Positions 7,179 through 15,553 are shown, numbered from the stretch's first letter. The stretch is DNA of 16,697 nt from Clostridia bacterium (GCA_900770185.1 CAAGJM010000002.1:1-16697), one strand, 5' to 3'. Program-made: numbers and translations. Notes: generated by a model from the sequence alone, not told the origin.

Positions 7179-9546
7179 TCGTGACCTCCGCGCTTTTATA
7201 TGCGTCGTATTTTTCTCTGCCGTACATGACAAGTTCTTCAAGAGCCGCTAATTCTTCGCTGTTAAGGTAAGCGGAATACATGGTATACTCGTTATCTTTT
7301 ATAAGGAAGTACTCTCTGAAAATTCTTTCTTTATACACGTCTTTATTGGCCGAAGAGCCTAAATCGACGGCGTAGTCCGCCTTTTCAAGGTAACTTTCGA
7401 GTTGAAGGGTAAGGGGACGGGTCCAGAAGTCCGCGCTCATAATTCTGCTGTAATAAATATCCTGATCTTCCGTTTCGGCAATGGTGTAAATTCTTTCGAA
7501 GTTTTCCATAACCGCCGCAAAATATTGCTTAACGCCTTCCGCACCGTCGCCGTAGTAGCGCTCGATGAAATCGTTGATTAAGTCTTGCGTGTTGTAGTTC
7601 GCGTTCCAGGCAAGTTTACTGCGGACGTATACGCGCATCGAAGACATCGGCGATATTCCGTTTTGCGTGCAAGCCTGTTCAAAGTAGTATTTAAGACCCA
7701 CTTTTTCGTAGAACTTGAACGAGTCGCCGGTGTGCGACCACGTGTTGAAGTGGTATTTGTACGCCTGGAAGTTGGTGCCGTACGAATACATCATAAGGTT
7801 ATCGGTTAAAGCCGCCCACGCCTTCATTTCTTCGGCAATAGTCGCGTTTTTCTCGCACGTTTCGCCGTCGTCGGTTATGGGGTGGGTGTAGCACGCTTCG
7901 ATGGGCGTGTACATAACGCCTACGTTGACCATTCCGTCGTGCTTAGGAACGACGTCTTTATGGAAGGGAACGTATTTTCCGTTTTCTTCTTTAACGGGGG
8001 GTTCGCGGTAAGCGTAGTAAGCGAACGCAACGAGCGTTATATTTTTTTCGATGCCCGCTTCTTTCATGCGGCTTTCAAGCTCGTTCGCAAGTTTGTTCAT
8101 GAAAACCATCTGAACGCCCGCCGCGTTGCCGTAAAGTTGCTCGGCGGCTTTGCAGTCTTCACAATCGCACGAGCCTTTACCGTCGGTTATGCCGACCATA
8201 AGGTAGGGTCCCGTTGCAGTCTTAACGTATTTATTAAAGAGCGTATTTGCCGCAAGGGTGACGGTTTCTTCTTTCGTGTAGCACGCCTGGCTGTTGTTCC
8301 AGATTCTTATTTTTTTAACGTTTTTCTGCCACTCTGAGCCGACGTGATAAGTGCCTTTCGCGTAAGCGGCGTCATAGCCTTTTTGGTAATCGGCCCAGCC
8401 TTGCTCGTTGGTGAGTTTGTTGCCGTTTTCGTCAAGTTCGTACTTCGGGTTGCCGCTATCGTCAAGTTCGTAAACGTAATTGCCGTTTTCGATTTTCGGC
8501 GTTTTGTTGCCGTCTTTATCCTCAACCATAACCTTGACGTATTTAGGTACGAGGTTGCCCTTTCTGTCAACGGTGTAGTTGTAAAGTTTTTGCGCGTCTT
8601 CTTTGCCGATATTATCTTTCGTCCCGCGGGATGAAGCGAATAACGTGGCCACGCCCTTTTCAAAGCCTTTCAAAAAGTCCGCGTTATCTTTAAGAGATGA
8701 AAGTTCTTCGTCTTCGCCGGCTTCTTTAAGTTTTGCTTCGCGCTCTTCGCTCTGCGCGGCTTCAACGCGGGGTTTATCGTAATCGGCGGTGATTAAAAAG
8801 TTGGTGGTGTGACACCAAAGCCCGTTGAACAAGTTGCCGTTTAAATCGTAACCGCCGTTTTTGGAAGCGTAAATTAACATTCTCGACGCTTCTTTTACTT
8901 TCGACGGTCCCGACATTTCGGCGTCTTCGGCAGTCGTAAGACCGAGCGACGGAACGTGCTTATACGCAAAATTCTTTAATTTTAACGATTGACAGTAGTT
9001 TACTTCTACGCAGTCGTAAGCGTACGCTTCGTAACCCACCTGATAGTGCAAAAATCTGTAAACCGCGTAAAGCGTGCCCATTTCGGTTGCGCCCGCAATG
9101 TAAACGCAGTTACCCTTTGTGTTTACCGTAACGCCGTTTTCGCCGAGTTCGGAGTAGTTTACGACTATATCCGTCTGCGCTTTTAAAAGCGCGGTATCGC
9201 CGACCGAGATGTAACGCCCGTTATTGTCGTGCGAAACGCCCGCGTCGGACACGACGGGAATTTTAACGGTGGTCGACTGCTTTATAAAGTTTTGCAGTTC
9301 TTCGGCGGCGTACTTTTCCGTTTTGGTCGAGTCTTTGCCGATGACTATTTTATAGTCCGTTTTGCCGCCGTTTACGAGATATTCGCCCGTATCGGCGATA
9401 GAGACAGGTTCGTCGCCTATAGCGGTAACTTCGGCGGACGCGGGGGTATCGTCTTTATTAGCGTTATCGTCGCCCTTTTTCTTGCAGGCGGTAAGCATAC
9501 CGAAAACCGTTGCAACCGTCAGCAGAAAAACAATAATTTTTTTCAT
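7171..9546 (-). CDS. DUF4838 lipoprotein with GH20/GH67-like N-terminal domain
   Basis: A 791-residue predicted surface lipoprotein; lipobox LTAC, Cys21. Residues about 60-190 match the non-catalytic N-terminal domain found in GH20/GH67-type enzymes (YAAEELQNFIKQ, YISVGDT, GTLYAVYRFL). The remainder fits DUF4838: ITDGKG followed by CxCxxC at 460-465, then FAYYAYREPP, then MYSYGTNFQAYKYHFNTW and a GLKYYFEQA segment. DUF4838 is uncharacterised to my knowledge but keeps company with carbohydrate enzymes; a hydrolase or glycan-binding role is inferred and no catalytic pair can be named with confidence. The CxCxxC may bind metal. A low-complexity stretch at about 327-383 (repeated D/E-x-x-GN units) interrupts the middle. 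AAGGGGG lies eight bases before the ATG. It follows the Ig-like gene by 13 bases and overlaps the next gene by eight. Confidence 0.87.
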   Translation of the reverse strand: MKKIIVFLLTVATVFGMLTACKKKGDDNANKDDTPASAEVTAIGDEPVSIADTGEYLVNGGKTDYKIVIGKDSTKTEKYAAEELQNFIKQSTTVKIPVVSDAGVSHDNNGRYISVGDTALLKAQTDIVVNYSELGENGVTVNTKGNCVYIAGATEMGTLYAVYRFLHYQVGYEAYAYDCVEVNYCQSLKLKNFAYKHVPSLGLTTAEDAEMSGPSKVKEASRMLIYASKNGGYDLNGNLFNGLWCHTTNFLITADYDKPRVEAAQSEEREAKLKEAGEDEELSSLKDNADFLKGFEKGVATLFASSRGTKDNIGKEDAQKLYNYTVDRKGNLVPKYVKVMVEDKDGNKTPKIENGNYVYELDDSGNPKYELDENGNKLTNEQGWADYQKGYDAAYAKGTYHVGSEWQKNVKKIRIWNNSQACYTKEETVTLAANTLFNKYVKTATGPYLMVGITDGKGSCDCEDCKAAEQLYGNAAGVQMVFMNKLANELESRMKEAGIEKNITLVAFAYYAYREPPVKEENGKYVPFHKDVVPKHDGMVNVGVMYTPIEACYTHPITDDGETCEKNATIAEEMKAWAALTDNLMMYSYGTNFQAYKYHFNTWSHTGDSFKFYEKVGLKYYFEQACTQNGISPMSSMRVYVRSKLAWNANYNTQDLINDFIERYYGDGAEGVKQYFAAVMENFERIYTIAETEDQDIYYSRIMSADFWTRPLTLQLESYLEKADYAVDLGSSANKDVYKERIFREYFLIKDNEYTMYSAYLNSEELAALEELVMYGREKYDAYKSAEVTNG
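7184..7189 (-). promoter_or_regulatory. Ribosome binding site inside the DUF4838 gene that fixes the start at 7178
   Basis: Minus-strand GGAGGT, five bases (CACGA) before ATG. It lies within the last codons of the upstream gene, so ribosomes ending there are well placed to restart on the overlapping ATGGCTAA. Confidence 0.78.
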
Positions 9547-9559
9547 CCTTTACGCCCCC

Positions 9560-11599
9560 TTATTTACAAATTACCGTGAATTCCACAACGGTGTAATTTT
9601 GGTTTACGTCGTACGCGACGTATCTTATTTTATACTCGCCCGCGGTTGTGAATTTATAAGTTTCGCCCACGATTTCTTTACGGTTGTTGCCCTTTAATAC
9701 GTAAACGTAACTTATAATGTTTTCCGCGGCGGTATCGTTATCTGTGATAGTCGCTTTCGGGAGAGTTATTTCGTCGCCCGCCTTAACGGTTTTAGCGACT
9801 CCGCCGACTTCTATCTTCGGGGATACAAGGTCGGTAACGTAAACGCTCGATATCAGCTTCCTTATATTGTTTGCGGAGTCCGTCGCGGTGTATTCGACGC
9901 TATACTCGCCGCTTTCCGTAACGCTTAAAGCGTAACCGTCGCCACCTTCGTAAACGAGATTTCCGTCGGGCTTACGCACGATAAGCGTTACCGTAACGTT
10001 TTTGTCCAAAATATCGAAAGCCGTCATTTTCGGAAGGTTTACGGTGTGACCTAAATAGGAGACGTAAACCGCCCTGAACCCGGGGTTATCGTTAAACACC
10101 GGGGGCGCGTAGTCTATTGCGGAAGTCGTAACGGTGGTCGAACCGACTTTATTTATGCTGACGTAAACGTCTTTCGCTACGTTTTTAAGTTCGAGCGATA
10201 CGTAAACTTTGCCGCTCGTAAACCCCTTAAACCTGATGCCGTTTACGTAGGTATCTATTTTGGCGATAACCGCGCCGCCGTTTTTGTTTACGATAACTTT
10301 ATTTTCGTCGTCGTAAGAAAGCCATACGCTTTCGTATGCGGTAAGGCCGTGAATTTTAACCTTAACCTGCTCGCCTGCGTTCTTCGAATCGGTCAAAACA
10401 AAGTTTGCTTCGTCGTAAGATGCGAAAGACGCGATCGCGCTGAGTTCTAAGTCCGCGTACGCTATAGGAAGCGCGCGGGAAAACTTTATGGACGCGTCGA
10501 ACGCATTATCGGCTTTTGCCGCTTTGACGGAATAAGCCTTTTTGTTTTCCTTATCTGCGGTAAAACCCGTAAGGTCAAAATACTTATCGTAAATTCTTTC
10601 GCCGCCGATAACGGTTTTGTCTTTTACGATAACGGTGTATTTGCGCTCGACTTTTTTGGTTGCGTCAAGCGGGCTTGCGCAAGTATATACGACGGTATGT
10701 TCGCCCGCCGTAAGGTTTTCAGCCTTTAAAGACTCGGTTACGTCCGCTTTATCAAAAGCAACTTTAACGGGAAGGTAATATTTTTTGCCGTTTTTATAAA
10801 GTACGCCGTTTGCGTGGGGGAGTTCTAAAGTTTCCCCCGCGATTGCGGACGACGGAATCGACGCGATATCGAGCGACGGCGTTTCGGAATCGGTTACGGT
10901 TATTTTTTTAGAAACAACTTTTTCGTCGCCCGTTATATCGGTTACTTTATAACTAAGTTCGTACTCGCCGCATTTTTCGGGGATAAAGTAAACGCCGCTT
11001 TCGGTGGTAATTACTTCCGACTCTTCTTCGCCGAGTTTAAGGGTTAAAGCGTGGGTTAAATCGCCCGCGCCGCCGCTAAAACTTCCGAACACGGCAAAAA
11101 CCGCAGAGCCGGTAACGCCTTCCGCGGGTAAATTTTGATTAGTTTCGTCATAAACGATGTCTGCGGCGTATTCGTCAACGGTAACGGCGATTACCTTTTC
11201 CGCGCTGACCGCGCCGCTTACCGCTACGTATTTAACGATATATTCGCCCTTAGTTTCCGTTTTAAACCGTCCGCCTGCTTGCGGAACGAGATTATTCGAC
11301 GGGTCCGATACGGTAATTAAAATCTGCTTGGCGGCGTCGCCGTTGTTATCGGTTGCCGAACACGAAAACACCGGGTAAGATTTGCCCGCTTTGCCGTGCG
11401 GAAGATTTTTGCCGCCGTTTCTGCCGTCGTAGTTTCCGAAGTCTATATTTATAGATATTTCGGTCACTTTTTTATCTGCCGCGCGCACGCCCGTTTTTAC
11501 GTTAACGCACGCAAAGACCGTTGCCGCTAAAAGTGCGGTAACGGCAAGCGTCAGCAAAATTATATATAGTTTTTTGATTGATAAACGTTTTTCGGTCAT
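9560..11599 (-). CDS. Secreted multi-domain Ig-like protein
   Basis: A 679-residue predicted exported protein. Residues 10-30 form a hydrophobic signal segment. Its end is ambiguous: VFAC (Cys31) is a poor lipobox because of the Phe, while VRA-AD about ten residues on could be a signal peptidase I site. The mature part is almost all beta. Ig-like units lie at about 44-140, 145-240 and 240-335 (recurrent GEYIVKYVAVSG / GEYELSYKVTD / GEHTVVYTCAS endings), then a longer beta region at about 340-510, then two more Ig-like units at about 520-600 and 605-679 (GEYSVEYTATDSANN, GEYKIRYVAYDVNQN). The middle region (NFVLTDSKNAGEQVKVKI) resembles a jelly-roll, possibly carbohydrate-binding; this is inference. 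There is no cell-wall sorting motif. It lies 15 bases after a permease gene and 13 before the DUF4838 gene. Confidence 0.82.
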   Translation of the reverse strand: MTEKRLSIKKLYIILLTLAVTALLAATVFACVNVKTGVRAADKKVTEISINIDFGNYDGRNGGKNLPHGKAGKSYPVFSCSATDNNGDAAKQILITVSDPSNNLVPQAGGRFKTETKGEYIVKYVAVSGAVSAEKVIAVTVDEYAADIVYDETNQNLPAEGVTGSAVFAVFGSFSGGAGDLTHALTLKLGEEESEVITTESGVYFIPEKCGEYELSYKVTDITGDEKVVSKKITVTDSETPSLDIASIPSSAIAGETLELPHANGVLYKNGKKYYLPVKVAFDKADVTESLKAENLTAGEHTVVYTCASPLDATKKVERKYTVIVKDKTVIGGERIYDKYFDLTGFTADKENKKAYSVKAAKADNAFDASIKFSRALPIAYADLELSAIASFASYDEANFVLTDSKNAGEQVKVKIHGLTAYESVWLSYDDENKVIVNKNGGAVIAKIDTYVNGIRFKGFTSGKVYVSLELKNVAKDVYVSINKVGSTTVTTSAIDYAPPVFNDNPGFRAVYVSYLGHTVNLPKMTAFDILDKNVTVTLIVRKPDGNLVYEGGDGYALSVTESGEYSVEYTATDSANNIRKLISSVYVTDLVSPKIEVGGVAKTVKAGDEITLPKATITDNDTAAENIISYVYVLKGNNRKEIVGETYKFTTAGEYKIRYVAYDVNQNYTVVEFTVICK

Positions 11600-11614
11600 T
11601 TTTATACTCCGTTT

Positions 11615-12532
11615 TTAACCTTTAATGCCGCCTACGGTAACGTTGCTCATAATCTTATCTTTAAAGACGGCAAACACAATTAAAATAGGTACGCATGCAA
11701 GAATACATGCGGCAAGCTGAATGGGTGTGCTTGCTTTGTTATCCGTCTGGAATATGAACAAGCCGTAAGATATGGTCGATTTTTCGGGTAAGAACACCAT
11801 CGGCGTATAGTAATCGTTCCAATGCTCTATGAACAAAAGAATGAACACCGCGAAAATCGTGCTTTTAACGAGCGGAAGCATTATCTGAATGAAAATTCTG
11901 AAGTGGCTTGCGCCGTCTATCTGCGCGGCTTCGGCATACGTCCACGATAAACTTTTGAAAGTCGCGTAAAACACAAGGAAGTAAAGCCCCGTGTACTTAC
12001 ATCTCATTAAACAAATGCCTAAAATACTGTTTCTGAACCCGAAGGTGTCCGCCATCTGAACTTCCGACGCAAGCGAGCCGATAATCGGCAAAATCATAAC
12101 GATTATCGCAACCGCATAGATTATTTTTTTGCCCTTGAAGTCGTATTTTGCGACGGCGTAAGCGGTCATAACCTGCGTCGCTATGCAAAAAAGCGACATG
12201 CAGCCCGCGTAAAGCATAGAGTTCAAAAACATTTCGGGAAGGTAAATTTGTTTGCCGCCCACGGTAAAAATCGTGAATTCTTTGAAAACCTTGGTGTAGT
12301 TTTTGAATTGCCAACCGTATTCTTCACCCTTGTGCGGAAGCGCGAACGGGTTTAACCATTCGTAGTCGGTCGCGCTTTTGAGCGAGTTGATAAATCCGAA
12401 CGCTAAAACGGCGAGCATAGATACACAGTACAGCGAAACTATCGTGTAAAGTAATATCTGAAACGCGTCCATTTTAATGTACTTTCTGTTGCGAACGTAA
12501 TGCGTGTTACTTGCTTTTATATTTTGCGACAT
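11615..12532 (-). CDS. Sugar ABC transporter permease, MalG/UgpE-like
   Basis: A 305-residue membrane protein of the CUT1 carbohydrate-importer type, one half of the translocation channel. Hydrophobic segments include an N-terminal one near 25-50 (LLYTIVSLYCVSMLAVLAFG), ones near 105-160 and 170-190, and C-terminal ones near 220-240 and 265-285. The EAA loop is canonical (EAAQIDGASHFRIFIQIMLP, from residue 201) with the Gly that normally contacts the ATPase. The C-terminal VTVGGIKG is typical of MalG-type proteins. GAGGA inside the end of the upstream permease gene serves as ribosome site, with four bases between stop and start, so the two permeases are probably coupled. No ATPase gene is nearby. 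Confidence 0.93.
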   Translation of the reverse strand: MSQNIKASNTHYVRNRKYIKMDAFQILLYTIVSLYCVSMLAVLAFGFINSLKSATDYEWLNPFALPHKGEEYGWQFKNYTKVFKEFTIFTVGGKQIYLPEMFLNSMLYAGCMSLFCIATQVMTAYAVAKYDFKGKKIIYAVAIIVMILPIIGSLASEVQMADTFGFRNSILGICLMRCKYTGLYFLVFYATFKSLSWTYAEAAQIDGASHFRIFIQIMLPLVKSTIFAVFILLFIEHWNDYYTPMVFLPEKSTISYGLFIFQTDNKASTPIQLAACILACVPILIVFAVFKDKIMSNVTVGGIKG

Positions 12533-12536
12533 AAGA

Positions 12537-13550
12537 CTAATCCTCGCTCGGCCCGAATTTTTCGAGCAAATACTTGGTTAAAAGGGTTATGGGCGCAACC
12601 ACGAGGGTGAACAGTATGCCCGCCGCCGAAACGAAAGGATAATCGTTCGGGGAAGGAATTGTGTTTTTGCCGCCCGCCACTTTAACGAAGAAGTAAAACC
12701 CTAACGATGAGAAGACTTGCATCGCCCCGTCTTCGCCGCCGTAGAACGAGTAGAAATGCCCGTAGTTTATAAAGAAGCCCGCTATCGCGACGATGACGTA
12801 AGTTACGATCGTCGGGAATATCGACGGTAAAATTACGTACCAAAACTCTTTTACAGACGACATTTTTTCAAGTTCGCCGTATTCAAGCACGTCTTTCGAG
12901 ATACTGCACATTGCGGAAAGATAAATAATCAAGCCGTTCGCGAAGTTCATCCATATCCCGAAAATAAGCACAGAGTAGAAACTTTTGGGCGAATATCTGT
13001 CAAGAAGCCCGAGCGACGGGTTGTTAAGTATAGTAGGCAAACCTTTTTGCATCAAAGCCCTTGCGCAGATAACGAAAACAAGGCTCGAAATTATATTCGG
13101 CAGGAACAATATGACCTTGTACGCGCCCGCAAGCGGAACTTTTTTGAACACGACGTAAGCAACCATTACTTGAAGCGGCATGCTTATCACTATTCCGCAC
13201 AAAAACTGTATCGCCGAGTTTTTTACGAGCAAAGACATTTCTTTTGTGACGAAGAACGCCCTGAACACGTCTTTAAACGTGTCGAAAGTAAAGTAATAGT
13301 TGCCCGCTTTATCGGGTGCCTGAAAAGCAAGTTTTAAGGTGTTTGCCGATACGCCCACGTAAAATATCAAAAACTGCACGATAGGAAACAGCAAAAAGAA
13401 AAACAAAAATATATTTTGCCCTAACTTTTTGTTATAGACCTTTTGTTTTTTGGGCGTTTTAACAAACTTTTGATGAAGTTTTACCTCGGCATCGTAAAAG
13501 AAGCCTTTTACTTTGCCGAAGATAGAAGTTTTTTCCGCTTTAACTTTCAT
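12537..13550 (-). CDS. Sugar ABC transporter permease, MalF/UgpA-like, with an unusual EAA loop
   Basis: A 337-residue membrane protein, the partner permease. About 45 polar, Lys-rich residues precede the first membrane segment (NIFLFFFLLFPIVQFLIFYV); further segments lie near 110-135, 145-165, 195-215, 235-265 and 300-325. The EAA-type loop starts at residue 223 as EYGELEKMSSVKEFWYVILP. The downstream FW..ILP is as expected, but the usual D-G-A is E-K-M, with Lys at 229 in place of the conserved Gly. The gene begins 34 bases after the solute-binding protein's stop. No good Shine-Dalgarno sequence precedes the ATG (AATTGTTTTTATA), so translation may be weak or coupled. Confidence 0.92.
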   Translation of the reverse strand: MKVKAEKTSIFGKVKGFFYDAEVKLHQKFVKTPKKQKVYNKKLGQNIFLFFFLLFPIVQFLIFYVGVSANTLKLAFQAPDKAGNYYFTFDTFKDVFRAFFVTKEMSLLVKNSAIQFLCGIVISMPLQVMVAYVVFKKVPLAGAYKVILFLPNIISSLVFVICARALMQKGLPTILNNPSLGLLDRYSPKSFYSVLIFGIWMNFANGLIIYLSAMCSISKDVLEYGELEKMSSVKEFWYVILPSIFPTIVTYVIVAIAGFFINYGHFYSFYGGEDGAMQVFSSLGFYFFVKVAGGKNTIPSPNDYPFVSAAGILFTLVVAPITLLTKYLLEKFGPSED

Positions 13551-13584
13551 ATTATAAAAACAATTCGTTTTAAGGTTCGGTTTA

Positions 13585-15294
13585 TTAAGCCGCGCCTGCT
13601 TCTTTTAAGATGTCCGAGACGGTTTTATTCATATCGTTGAACGCGTCGTCAACGCTCTTTCCTTTATTCTTATAGAAATAAGTGAAAGGTTCTTTATAGG
13701 TGTTGTTGCCGATTTGCGCCCTGAAAGCAAACCCGTTGTTGCTCTCGTTAAAACCTTTTTCGCCGGTATACTGGCGGCGTTTGGTCGCGATTGCAAGGTT
13801 GGGAGCGATTTTCGTACCGTCTTCGGCGATAAGTTTAAGAATACTGCGCGCATACGGGGTGCAAGTATCGAGTTCCGCGTCGGTTACGGTGTAGTTATAA
13901 GGTCTGATACAGCCGGTGTTAGCGGTAAACTTAACGAGTTGCGACCTTTGCTGAACGAACTTGATAAAGAGTTTAGCTACCTTTGTCTGAACTTCGGCGT
14001 TTTTGTTTTTATTCTTCGCGCTTAAGCAAATGTAACTTTCGGCATAAGTCGCGGGGATAACGCGCTCGGTGTTTTCCTGATCGGCAACTCCGTCAACTCC
14101 GGTAAAATCGGGGATCGTCATATACTTGAAGTTTCTTTTGCCGTAGCCGTTGATATCCTGCTGGGGTTCGCCGTTGAAAACGTCGCGGGATTCTTGTTCC
14201 CAGTAACTGTTTTCAACGAACATAGCTATTCTTTTGCCGTAACGCTTGCTCTGAATAAATTCGCGCTGAGCGGTTGTGTGGGTGTTTCCGCCCGAAGGAA
14301 CGGCCTTCGTAGAATAGTTGTCGGTATTGGAAGTGATATCGTAAAACGCTTTGATAGCCGCCTTTCTGCCTTCCTGATTTAAAAGTTTAAGATAGTCGTT
14401 TTCGGTAACGTCGCCGATTGCGGGATCGGAATCGGTGCCGCTTAACGAATAGTTGAGCATATAATCGTCGTAACCTTCATAGTTCGCCCAAATTACGTTG
14501 AACAATCTTGAAATCTGATAGGTGCTGGGGGATTCCGCCCAGGTGAAAGGAATAAGACTTTTATCTCTTATGCCCGCTAAAAGGGTAAGGAAGTCGCTCC
14601 AAGTGTTGGGAAGCCCGTCGTCTTCGGTACCGTATTTGCCGTCGGGACCCGTAGAACAGTTGCCCGCAGCGATATCCGACGCATTCGCGCCGATGGTTCC
14701 CGCTTTGGTCATAAACAGTTTTTGTTCGTCGAAAAGGTCTGCGTCGTAGATAATGCCGGGAACGGAAAGCATAAACGGCACGGCGTAATAATTGCCGTCG
14801 GCTTTTTTATACACGTCCGAATATCCGCCGTATAAAGTGTCTTCGATAGACTGCGTTGCCGCCTTGCCGGTGTCTTTTGCGATATTGCCGTCGTCGTCCA
14901 AATATTTTTCGGTCATAACGTCGGTAACGTTACCCAAAAGACCTGCGGAAGTGAACGCTTCGTAGTCGCCCGTGTCGAGAATGTAGACAACGGGCTGATA
15001 ATCTTTCATAGAAGTAAGAAGCTGCGCGGGGTTAAACTCGGTATTCTTCTTCGTCGCGCGTAAAACGACGCCCGTCTTACCTTCTTCAAAACTTTCGTTA
15101 GCGTAATACGCCTCGAAGTCCTTCTTCATTTCGTCAAAATAAGTCGTCCCGAGACCCGCATTGAAAACGCCTACGTCAACGTAGGTTTTGGTGGGGTCTT
15201 CTTTTTCGCTGCCACCGCCGCCGCAAGCGGTTAAACTTGCGCACGTTACGGCTGCCAGAAGCGATGCGACGACCAACTTGAATTTTTTCGTCAT
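13585..15294 (-). CDS. Extracellular solute-binding lipoprotein (family 1) of a sugar ABC transporter
   Basis: A 569-residue predicted lipoprotein; lipobox LTAC, Cys24, followed by a Gly/Ser/Glu linker. It binds the imported sugar or oligosaccharide outside the membrane and hands it to the two permeases. Family signs are the early GDYEAFTSAGLLGNVTDV segment, YYAVPFMLSVPGIIYDADLF, a GPDGKYGTEDDGLPNTW loop from residue 216 (an Asp-rich loop seen in many clostridial homologues, possibly Ca-binding), and a C-terminal QRSQLVKFTANTGCIRPYN. It is longer than the usual 420-450 residues, as in oligosaccharide-type binders of Clostridia. AGGAGG lies eight bases before the ATG. It is the first gene of the operon, read from the divergent intergenic region. 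The ligand is not predictable from sequence. Confidence 0.93.
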   Translation of the reverse strand: MTKKFKLVVASLLAAVTCASLTACGGGGSEKEDPTKTYVDVGVFNAGLGTTYFDEMKKDFEAYYANESFEEGKTGVVLRATKKNTEFNPAQLLTSMKDYQPVVYILDTGDYEAFTSAGLLGNVTDVMTEKYLDDDGNIAKDTGKAATQSIEDTLYGGYSDVYKKADGNYYAVPFMLSVPGIIYDADLFDEQKLFMTKAGTIGANASDIAAGNCSTGPDGKYGTEDDGLPNTWSDFLTLLAGIRDKSLIPFTWAESPSTYQISRLFNVIWANYEGYDDYMLNYSLSGTDSDPAIGDVTENDYLKLLNQEGRKAAIKAFYDITSNTDNYSTKAVPSGGNTHTTAQREFIQSKRYGKRIAMFVENSYWEQESRDVFNGEPQQDINGYGKRNFKYMTIPDFTGVDGVADQENTERVIPATYAESYICLSAKNKNKNAEVQTKVAKLFIKFVQQRSQLVKFTANTGCIRPYNYTVTDAELDTCTPYARSILKLIAEDGTKIAPNLAIATKRRQYTGEKGFNESNNGFAFRAQIGNNTYKEPFTYFYKNKGKSVDDAFNDMNKTVSDILKEAGAA

Positions 15295-15330
15295 TATGGT
15301 TTCCTCCTGATTTTTAAATTTTAGGTTTAC

Positions 15331-15350
15331 ATCGGCGCGTATAGCGCGAT
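15331..15350. other. Hairpin nearest the solute-binding protein start
   Basis: ATC and GCGC on the left pair with GCGC and GAT on the right, with one bulged G and loop GTATA. On the plus strand it is followed by ATTTTTT, so it could act as a terminator for transcription in that direction; on the minus strand it lies about 36 bases before the start codon. Confidence 0.45.
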
Positions 15351-15375
15351 ATTTTTTACAAATAAATTGTTTACG

Positions 15376-15401
15376 GCGGCGACGCTTTTGAGCGTAGCCG
15401 C
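15376..15401. other. Strong hairpin in the operon leader
   Basis: GCGGCGACGCT pairs with AGCGTAGCCGC across a four-base loop (TTTG): an 11-base-pair stem with one mismatch. The neighbouring CGCGTTTT (15403-15410) and AAAACGCG (15419-15426) form a second, perfect eight-pair stem. Confidence 0.6.
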
Positions 15402-15434
15402 ACGCGTTTTAAATAAAGAAAACGCGGCGCGCGT

Positions 15435-15467
15435 CGAATTTGTTTTCGGGATAAACCCCGAAATTCG
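15435..15467. other. Two-part hairpin in the operon leader
   Basis: Inner stem TTCGGG/CCCGAA around ATAAAC, outer stem CGAAT/ATTCG, with a five-base bulge on the left. With the stems at 15376-15426 it makes a run of hairpins between the presumed transcription start and the first gene. Confidence 0.5.
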
Positions 15468-15553
15468 GCGCATAATATTTCCATCCTAATTTAATTTTAT
15501 CCGTTATAAGTATTTCGTTCAATCACTACTTTATTGTAGTTCACTGTTTTTTT

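Larger units (their letters stand above)
15327..15473 (-). other. Possible 48-codon leader reading frame upstream of the solute-binding protein
   Basis: ATG at 15473 to TAA at 15327, inside the predicted 5' leader and running through three of its hairpins. The product would be basic and of mixed hydrophobicity (begins MRRISGFIPK, ends ALYAPM). AGGATGG stands about seven to ten bases upstream, a weak ribosome site. It may be chance: a frame of this length is not rare. Confidence 0.2.

Noticed and set aside
7179..7241. Upstream in-frame ATG for the small Ig-like lipoprotein
   Set aside because: Would overlap the DUF4838 gene by 71 bases and add 21 polar residues before the signal peptide; the start at 7178 has GGAGGT at five bases.
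7882..8337. A 151-codon plus-strand open frame inside the DUF4838 gene
   Set aside because: Antisense shadow: low-complexity Phe/Val-rich product, no start signal, and the minus-strand frame is clearly a family member.
324..11599. Sortase-type cell-wall anchoring of the large surface proteins
   Set aside because: No LPxTG-like motif, hydrophobic tail or basic end at any C-terminus; lipid anchoring explains all but one of them.
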